Positions 56,769-64,000 of a stretch of 64,000 nt of DNA are shown piece by piece; position 1 is the stretch's first letter; each line of letters opens with the position of its first letter. The stretch comes from Ceratotherium simum simum (lineage: Eukaryota > Chordata > Mammalia > Perissodactyla > Rhinocerotidae), in NCBI RefSeq assembly GCF_000283155.1, contig NW_004454217.1:1064913-1128912 (forward strand), in the 5' to 3' direction. The translations under genes and the position numbers were made by a program. The notes below the pieces were generated by a model. It did no database searches and was not told the DNA's origin. It saw only the letters and a program-made list of their open reading frames with translations.

Positions 56769-57025
56769 TTTGTGTGTGTGTGAGGAAGATTAGCCCTGAG
56801 CTAACATCCATGCCAATCCTCCTCTTTTTGCTGAGGAAGACCGGCCCTAAGCTAACATCTATTGCCGATCCTTCTCCTTTTTTCTCCCCAAAGCCCCAGT
56901 AGATAGTTGTAAGTCATAGTTGCACATCCTTCTAGTTGCTGTACGTGGTGCATCAGTGCACAGCCGGATCCGAACCTGGGCCGCCAGTAGTGGAGCGTGC
57001 GCACTTAACCGCTAAGCCAGGGGGC
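56769..57025 (-). mobile_element. ERE-like SINE (composite form, defective head)
   Basis: The GGCCGGCCC start is missing (it ends AAGCCAGGGGGC) and about 30 bp between the type A body and the tRNA-like part (the TGGGACGCGGCCTCAGCATGG region) is deleted. TTAGTTTT flanks it at 56761-56768 and 57029-57036. Confidence 0.9.
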
Positions 57026-57104
57026 TTGTTAGTTTTATCTAGAGATCTTAAGAGGTAGGAAGATCTTAGCTGACATTTGGTTACAATTTTTATTTATTTG
57101 TTTA

Positions 57105-57225
57105 TTTGTCTGTCAGTCCATTAGATAGTGAACTCCTTGAGGACAAGTACTGTGTCATTCATTTTATGATCTCAAACTTGGCACTCAGGAGCCACTCAAT
57201 ATAGGTTTATTGAATTAATGAACAT
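57105..57225 (+). mobile_element. L2 3' end
   Basis: TAGTGAACTCCTTGAGGACAAG, CTTGGCACTCAGGAGCCACTCAATATAG and TTGAATTAATGAA. Confidence 0.85.
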
Positions 57226-57835
57226 ATAATTCATTCTGGAGAATTAGGGATTTGATATATTACCCCTCTTATGAGTCTGTAAATTTCAAAAGAGATTCTG
57301 CTTATTCCAAAGAAACAGATTGCAAAGGGTAGTATTTCAAGCATCAGATAAAGTATGAATGTCTTGCTCGCTATTCAAATTATTCCTGCAAACAACTCTA
57401 ATGTCTGCCTATGAGCAAGGCTTGTTCTATTTATACATATAAAAACTGGGGGTAGGTGGAAAGAGTATACATCTTCTTTGTGCATTAGTTATTATCTCTC
57501 CACTGACTCTATTGTTAATTTCTTCAACTACCATTAAAAAATATATCTCTTTACTATATTTAATTATGAGGGAAGCTGTAACCTCCTACATTATTCACAG
57601 CTTGTCAAAAAGAAGAAACACAAAGAGCTTCAGTGGTGCTGAAAAACTCTTTTTGCATTTAAATATCAAATAGGTACTTTAAAAATAATAAATTATTTTT
57701 TAATCATTAAATAAATATAACTTGGTGGATAGGCATCATCAACGACCACCTATGTGATATGAGGACTCTAAAAAAGCTCCTAATCACCCACAATTACTCC
57801 CTTTTGATCCCAATGATGTCTAATATTTTAGAGTT
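57226..57835. other. Unassigned AT-rich stretch
   Basis: No feature was recognised. Confidence 0.4.
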
Positions 57836-57849
57836 AGAAGTTCATTCCT

Positions 57850-58031
57850 CGGGCCGGCCCTGTGGCTTAGCGGTTAAGTGCGCGCACTCCACTGCTGGCG
57901 GCCCGGGTTCGGATCCCGGGCGCGCCCGGGCGCACTGCTTCTCCGGCCATGCTGAGGCCGCGTCCCACATACAGCAACTAGAAGGATGTGCAGCTATGAC
58001 ATACAACTATCTAGTGGGGCTTTGGGGGAAA

Positions 58032-58094
<63 letters not shown>

Positions 58095-58096
58095 AA
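57850..58096 (+). mobile_element. ERE-like SINE (type A) with long tetranucleotide tail
   Basis: The TSD AGAAGTTCATTCCT is perfect at 57836-57849 and 58097-58110. The body is close to the shared type A sequence, and the tail is a pure (AAAT)n run. Confidence 0.95.
58029..58096 (+). repeat. (AAAT)n microsatellite, about 16 units
   Basis: An uninterrupted AAAT/TAAA tract forms the SINE tail, much longer than the 2-4 units in sister copies, so it is likely polymorphic. Confidence 0.97.
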
Positions 58097-58110
58097 AGAA
58101 GTTCATTCCT

Positions 58111-58639
58111 TAAGGGTCCTCCAGTTCCACTGGCATGGCAGCCTGAGCTAATGCAGAATCTCTCTTATACATGAATGCTTCATTAAACATAACAACAACA
58201 AATGATAACCATAGATGAGCTCACACACAGAAAAGGAAAATCTCCAGATGCCAGAAACAAAGAGGAAAGGAAAGTCACAGTGATAAGTGTGTGTTAACTC
58301 TGAATCAGCTTTGGGGCAGAGTTATTGAATCTGGAAACAGCAAGTGAGTTGGGTTTTAATATCTGCTCCAAGATAGAAATTGAAGCCTTGGACCTAAGGC
58401 AGTTGGAAGTAAAATAGTGCATAAAAACAGAACTCTCCAAGGGTTGAATTCCCAGGCCTGTAACTTGCACAGGACAGAAATCCAAATTTACACTAGCTGA
58501 AAAACAAACATAAATATTTATCAGTACTAGGTCTGTGACACTTCTGTGAATCTGGTGCAAGCAAACAAAAAATCGTTCTGGGTCACACGAGACTCCCAAA
58601 GAGAAAAAAAGCTATCTGAAGATGATCTCAAAATATAAA
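58111..58639. other. Unassigned stretch
   Basis: A 101-codon minus frame (58294-58599) has no recognisable domain and no splice support. Confidence 0.4.
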
Positions 58640-59405
58640 AAATTATAAAACACAAGTAAATGATCCATCACGAACAAATGTCAACAAACACATAGCACTG
58701 CTAAGAATTTAAGACAATAGAAAATATGTCTAAATATGATTATCTGAAATAATTAAATAAGTATTTCTAAAATGATTAAAGAAGTCACTGGAACCATAAA
58801 GAACAAAACTCAATGAAAAACAGAATAGGCAGATTTGGCAAAAAACTAAATAGAGCTTCTAAAATTAAAAATATAATCATGGAATTAGAAGATCAATGGA
58901 CAAATTAAATAGCAGATCAGATACAGATGAAAGAAGAATTCTAAGAACTAGAAATAGATCTCATAAAGTTATTCAGAATGAGATAGAGAGACAAAGACCT
59001 GCAAAATCTAAGTAAGAAATATGGAGACTAGAATGAGAAGGTACAACATATGTCTAATAGGAATTCTACAAGGAGAGAAGGGGAACAAAAAAATTGTAAA
59101 AATAGTTGAAAATTTTGCATGATTGATGAATGATATGAATCTTTTGATTCAAGAAACACAAATCTCCTGCAAGATAAATAAAAAGAAGTCCACATCTAGC
59201 TACATTGTAGTAAAACGGCAAAATGCCTAACAGAGAAAAATTGTATAAAAATCAAAGAAAAATTCATTCCTTTAGCTGTGATTTCCTTCTTATTAAAAAT
59301 TGAACTTCAAATACACTCCAGTTCAAATGAAGTGAATGGATCTTACGGCTGGATGAGAAGAGAAGGGTTTCTGGATGAAAAATTCAAAACTTAAAAATCA
59401 CATAG
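58640..59405 (+). mobile_element. Old L1 5'/ORF1-region fragment
   Basis: ATGAAAGAAGAATTCTAAGAACTAG, ACTAGAATGAGAAGGTACAACATATG and AAGAAGTCCACATCTAGC resemble the ORF1 coiled-coil region of old L1s. Stops are frequent. Confidence 0.6.
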
Positions 59406-59407
59406 GA

Positions 59408-59618
59408 GGAGGGCTGGCCCCGTGGCTTGGCGGTTAAGTGCGCACGCTCTGCTGCTGGCAGCCCAGCTTTGGATCCCGGGCGCGCACCGACGCACCGCTT
59501 CTCTGGCCATGCTGAGGCCGCGTCCCACATACAGCAACCAGAAGGATGTGCAACTATGACATACAGCTATCTACTGGGGCTTTGGGGAAAAAATAAATAA
59601 TTAAAATTACTAAAAAAA
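59408..59618 (+). mobile_element. ERE-like SINE (type A)
   Basis: The TSD AAAAATCACATAGGA (59393-59407) / AAAAATCATATAGGA (59619-59633) has one transition. The B box has mutated to GCTTTGGATCC. Confidence 0.95.
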
Positions 59619-59633
59619 AAAAATCATATAGGA

Positions 59634-60329
59634 ACTAGAAAAAAATCCTCATTTCTCAGACCCAATAATCTTGTGCCTTTAATAACTGTAACAGAGGGTG
59701 TCTGGATATTTGATTATATTAGAATGAGTATTCTAACTAATTTAAAAACTTTTAAAGATTATGCTCTGGCAACAGAGATTCATCCACTTACAAATAATAT
59801 CCCCAGCTCCAAACATATCATATATAGAAAGAAACTAAGGCAGGGGAAGGCATGAAACTAATAACTGTCATTTTTGTTCACTGTTAATAAGTGGATTATC
59901 AAGTAGTGGGCCAATAAGTATATTAAAGACATAAATATTTGATTGATAATTATCCCTGCCAATTCCTCCAGCTTAAGGAGAACCCTCTTTCTTAGCGCTT
60001 CCACGAAGGGCTATTGCATTTTCTGGGTCTTCCAAGAAGGGCAATTACAGTCTGCTTCCTAGAGGGGTCTGATAAACCAATGTCTCCCTCAGGGTATGAC
60101 TGAAAGGATAATGGGCTGTTATCTTTTGGCAGCTCTAAGAGATAAAAAATGCTTGGGAGTTGGTCTGAGGAGAAAACTGACCTCAGACTTTGGGTTACTG
60201 TCTTCAATGATGAGTAGACTACGGCACTCAGAGAAACTTAAGGTCTCCCAACTTTCTCATCTGAAGGGGTTTCAATAGTGTTTTCTATTAAACTTCATAT
60301 AGAATAACAGAAACAAACTTCATGTCTTT
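59634..60329. other. Unassigned stretch
   Basis: Two 60-71 codon frames on opposite strands overlap at 60096-60278; no coding support. Confidence 0.4.
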
Positions 60330-61640
60330 TGCTTAATAATTCTTTCGACATTTCCGGTCCAGACATCCACTCCCAGGAGAGTTGACATCACCTGGAACTG
60401 CTTCTTTGAAATCTGAATCCAAACATTCCTGTTCTTCCAGGTCCCTTGCTCAGGCTAATCCTTTCATATTGTCCTTGTACCTAACAGGATCTGAGTCTCT
60501 TAACCCTTCTACTCTGCTTATCAGCCCTCTTTTCTCTTCACTTAGACTTCAACTAACTTAGTTGTTAACTACTTTCTTTCAAATACTCTCAAGTCAATTA
60601 TCTCTATTTAGAGAAGAGAATTCAATGAGATAATGTAGGTAAAGCAGCGGCAGAGAGAAGTGCTCACCAAATGGTAGCCAACACCGCTTCTATCACTACC
60701 AATAACATACATAACATTCTCTTGTTCCTTTGTCATTCTATCATACCAGCCTGTATGTCATACAATCCTTGGCTACTAATTATTGAAGAAAATCACTAAA
60801 TTGCCCACGGATGACAGTAAATTCATGCTTCCAGCCTTAACTGCCAAGCAATTTCTACTGTTTCTCTCATCAGTCTTCTGAAATTTGAGACTACTCTAAA
60901 ACTTCTCCAATCTCCTTAAATCTCCTACCCATCTCTTCCTCCCTTCATTCTCATTCTCTTGCTTCACAGAAAAAAAAAGAAACTATCAGAAAGAACTTCT
61001 CCAACTTCCAGCCACTAAATCCTCCAACCTTTCTTCAATTGCACCTATCCTCCCCTGCTTCCCTCCTCTGACAATGGAAGCACAGTCTGGTTTACTGCTA
61101 AGGGCCAATGACTCCACATTCCCTCCCACTCACTGTCATCCTCACCCACATTATCTTTAATCTCTCTCTTCATTGGCTCCTTCTCATCAATATTTAAACA
61201 TATTTAAATATATCCCACCTTCAAAAGTTCTTTTTATGCCAGCTACCTCATCTCTCTTGTGTTCCTCCCACTCAAACTTTTAAAAAAGGTTGTCCACATT
61301 AGCTGCCTCTATTTATTTACTTCCCATTCATCCTTTGTCATTGTAATCTGGTTTCCATTTCCACACTCCACTGAAACTGTTCTTATCTGCTTTATCAATA
61401 ACTCCAATAACTCCTTCTCAAGTTTCCTTTCATTTGACCTGTCAGCCACCTTTGGTACATTGATCACTTTCTCCATGTGAAACACTGTTTTTAGGAATGC
61501 TCCCTTTCCTAGAACTCCTCCTACCTTTCTGACTGCTTCTTGTGAGTATCCTTTGGGGTCTCGCTCCTCTTTCTCTGTCCATCCTTAAATATACGGTTCC
61601 TCAGAGTGTGGTCAAGGACCCTGTTCTTTTCATACTGTGA
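60330..61640 (+). mobile_element. L2 LINE fragments
   Basis: Long pyrimidine-rich tract with a MIR-like insert near 60600-60690 and L2 reverse-transcriptase landmarks (GACCTGTCAGCCACCTTTGGTACATTGATCAC; CTGACTGCTTCTTGTGAGTATCC). Confidence 0.65.
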
Positions 61641-61806
61641 AATTAATTAAACAAGAAGGCCATTAGACTGAGATGGCTCTAATGCCTTGGCAGTCTACGT
61701 AAATAAACCAAAATCTAAGCCTATGAATGCCTCAAGATTACAAAATCTAAATGCTAAGAACAACAAATCACAAATACCAACTGGCTTTAAGCTATAGCCA
61801 ATCAAA

Positions 61807-62493
61807 TACAGTCATGTGCATGACACGACCTTAGAGTCAACGAGAGACTGCATATTTGACAGTGGTCCCGTAAGACTATGCTGACCGACAAAAAATCACT
61901 ACTGTTTAAACAGCAGATATTTATTTGAGCAATTAGAATTGCAATTAGGGAGGCACAGATTCAGGTAGAAACCCAAAACGTGTTCTGATTACAGGAGAGG
62001 GTCTTAAGGTTTTTATGGGAAAAAGGGAGGATGAGGTGAGCTGTTTTAAAGAAGAGTTCATTGGTGCTAGACGAGGTAAGGCTAAGTTTGTACTTCATTG
62101 ATTCGCTTAAGATTTGGTCATCAGGCAAAAGGCTAAAACTTGTACTTCACTGATTGGTTAGCAATTCGGTCATCAGCAAAGTCCAGATTTATCAGTCCTT
62201 ACAAACAGTATATTCTTGTCCTTACTGATTTCTTGGATTGTCGGTGGTTTGGTCCAGTTTGGAAGATAAAGAAAATAAGACGTGCAAGGAAATTCCTCTG
62301 AAACAGCTACTCTGGATCTATTTTAATATGGCTCCACTCATGTCATCCTCCACAATTAGTACCATATAGCCTAGTGTGTAGTAGGCTATACCATTAGGTT
62401 TGTATACATACATTCTGCGATGTTCACACAATGATGAAATGACCTAACGACGCATTTCTCAGAATGTATCCCCGTCATTAAGCAACACGAGTA
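61807..62493 (-). mobile_element. Tigger-like MITE split by an LTR
   Basis: The ends TACAGTCATGTGCATGACACGACC (61807 on) and CGTCATTAAGCAACACGAGTATA (to 62493) are decayed inverted repeats of a known TA-flanked mammalian MITE. CATATAGCCTAGTGTGTAGTAGGC lies in the middle. The LTR at 61879-62354 interrupts it. Confidence 0.75.
61879..62354 (-). mobile_element. Solo ERV1-like LTR in a MITE
   Basis: This 476-bp TG...CA segment reads on the minus strand from TGTGGAGGATGACATGAGTGG. It has AATAAA (reverse, near 61920) close to its 3' end. Flanks ACTA (61875-61878) and ATTA (62355-62358) make a 4-bp TSD with one transition. Confidence 0.65.
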
Positions 62494-63560
62494 TAATTTC
62501 CTTTCCTGGCTGCCACATCTCCTCCAGCATATGCCCTTCCCCTGGCTCCTGTTGGCACTCTTAACTGCATCTGGTTTGGCCCTGCCCAATTCCAATCGAT
62601 TTCAGCTCAAACACTCTTAAAATTTTTAATATGCCTCAGTTTATCTTCTAGCAATACTCTATCTATCTCATTCCCTCCAATCCACCAATATGCTAATCCA
62701 TATCCCAGTTTAGATCACCCCCTTGATCCATACATCAAAATACTTACGCATCCCTTACGCATTCTGTCTCCAAAGCTGTTTCTGCCATGTTCTCTCAGTG
62801 AAGGGCTTCACTACCTAACGGGCTTTCCAAACCAGAAATCTGACATCATCCTGTTTCTTCTCTCTCTCTCTCACTCTTTATATACAATCAACTTCCAAGC
62901 CTAGGCCATTGTACTTGCTGAAGTAGCTCTCAAATCATTTCAGCTGACATCCAGGCCATCATTATGTCATATTTCTTAAGGGGTCCTTTAGGTACCAATC
63001 TTGTCTGTTCTAATCCACTCTCCATACAAAGCCAGAGTGATTTTTCAAAAATGTAAATTGCATGGTGCCACTCCTATGCTCAACATCTTTCAATTTCTTG
63101 TTGCCTTTAGCATAAAGCTTTAAAAACTCCCTAGCATTTCCTTCTCAGTCTCAATTTTCCACTCCCCTTTTGCAAGCAATCTTCAGCCATTCTAAACTTC
63201 TCTGAATTCCTAGACGGCACGCTTGCAGCCTCTGAGCTGTTCCCTCAGCTGAAATACACCGTCTCTTCCCTTCTTTTTCTAACCAACCCTTAAGCTCAAC
63301 TATCTGTATCACTTCCAGGAAACTTCCTGACACCCCTCCAGTTTGAACTCCTCTTTAGGCGTTCCCAAGGCATCATGTACTTACCTAGCAATTAAGAGTA
63401 TTGTCTTGTAATTACTTATTCCCTAGTCTACAGCTCCGCTTGACTTTAAGTCCCTGGAGGGCAGAAACCAGGTGCTCTTAAACTTTCCATCTCAAGTACC
63501 TAAAAGTAGCGGCTGACACACAAAATAGTAGTTCAATTAATATTTGTTGAACGAATAACT
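62494..63560 (+). mobile_element. L2 fragments up to the true 3' end
   Basis: Contains GCCAGAGTGATTTTTCAAAAATG, CCAGGAAACTTCCTGACACCCC, and the L2 terminus TCCCTGGAGGGCAGAAACCAGG ... CAATTAATATTTGTTGAACGAATAA. It ends immediately before the CpG island. Confidence 0.75.
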
Positions 63561-63599
63561 ATTCCTTTTTGGAAAGAGGGCGGTCAGGAGAATACCAGA

Positions 63600-64000
63600 A
63601 AGACGAGGGCTCAAAGCGGACAGAGTAAAAAAATCTATACGTAACGAATGGCATGGATACAGAGTACCTAGGTTATCCCACAAACTCGGCCTGGGGGGTC
63701 TAGGCCCACTGCCTCGCCCAAGGCCACGGCGACTACGGGCCCTGGAGAGCAGGCGCAGGGGTCACGCGACCCCAGGTAAGGAAGGACAATCGCTTGGAAT
63801 TCGGCCTCGTGCTTCCGGTGGGGCAGCCTCGCGCCTGGCCGGTGAGGCCCGCGGGTTGGGGCTCCGAGCCTGCCCCACGGCGAGGAAGGCGCGGCCCCCG
63901 GAGCTCCCGCCGTCGCCGCCGCCTCCTCCGACGCCGTCGCCCCGCCCCGGAAGTGACTTGAGGCCCGTCCGGAACCTCGGGGCCCGGCGGCTGCAGCGTC
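63600..64000. promoter_or_regulatory. CpG island / promoter at the window edge
   Basis: GC and CpG content jump sharply after about 63680 and rise to the edge. Motifs: GC box CCCCGCCCC (63940-63948) overlapping an ETS site CCGGAAGTGAC (63947-63957), a reverse ETS site (63811-63820) and a GCC-rich run (63907-63940). No TATA box was seen. This suits a housekeeping-type, dispersed promoter. I see only weak minus-strand donors but good plus-strand ones, which favours a gene to the right. The gene itself cannot be named. Confidence 0.75.
63690..63775 (+). other. Possible plus-strand non-coding first exon end
   Basis: GACCCCAG/GTAAGGAAGG at 63775/63776 is a near-ideal splice donor within the CpG island. 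If transcription starts a little upstream, this would be the end of a first or alternative first exon. The start is not defined, and a second donor-like CCG/GTGAGG lies at 63840. Confidence 0.3.

Noticed and set aside
1..64000. CRISPR arrays, bacterial operons, riboswitches or phage modules
   Set aside because: There are no direct-repeat/spacer arrays or dense prokaryotic coding. SINE, LINE and LTR content shows a mammalian genome.

Overview
This is a mammalian nuclear genome window, almost certainly from an odd-toed ungulate (Perissodactyla). The main reason is about 30 copies of tRNA-derived SINEs of the equine-repetitive-element (ERE) type. Each has a GGCCGGCCC head, tRNA-like A and B boxes, a TTAGCTCAGGG / AATCTTCCTCA body and an A-rich tail. 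Many copies have the AACTAGAAGGATGTGCA...CTACTGGGGCTTTGGGG body, which I associate more with rhinoceros or tapir than horse; that finer placement is inference. There is no bacterial gene organisation, CRISPR array, rRNA or functional tRNA gene.

Nearly all of the window looks intergenic or intronic. I found no gene I could name. Recognisable sequence is layered transposon debris: (i) ERE-like SINEs over the whole window, most with clear target-site duplications (TSDs); (ii) L1 fragments at about 1.85-4.3, 7.9, 10.8, 13.4, 25.3-26.6, 38.4-41.0, 50.4-51.0, 52.05-53.7, 53.9-55.5 (minus) and 58.6-59.4 kb; (iii) long pyrimidine-rich L2/CR1-clade LINE stretches at about 18.1-20.3, 24.0-25.0, 36.3-37.3, 43.4, 47-49.4, 55.5-56.4, 60.3-61.6 and 62.6-63.5 kb, with minus-strand pieces at 20.6, 29.6, 34.2-34.8 and 44.2-45.2 kb; (iv) LTRs of MaLR, ERVL and ERV1-like types, all apparently solo or fragmentary; (v) hAT (MER5A, MER20 and longer relatives) and Tigger-like DNA transposon remnants; (vi) MIRs and microsatellites.

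The right edge (about 63.6-64.0 kb) changes abruptly to a CpG island with a GC box, ETS-type sites, a GCC-rich run and a strong plus-strand splice donor at 63775/63776. It looks like a housekeeping-type promoter whose gene continues past the window, probably to the right. On the minus strand in the first 18 kb there are a few short open segments with good splice sites, including a possible terminal exon at 5461-5566. They are candidates only.

The most informative structures are nested or repeated insertion events: two places where two SINEs sit in tandem between three copies of one target sequence (12.2-12.9 and 44.6-45.1 kb), an LTR inside an LTR (31.05-32.09 kb), an LTR inside a Tigger-like MITE (61.8-62.5 kb), an L2 broken by two SINEs and an ERVL-type LTR (47-49.4 kb), and a composite SINE form shared by six copies. 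They allow relative dating of the insertions. Family names were assigned by recognition without a database search.
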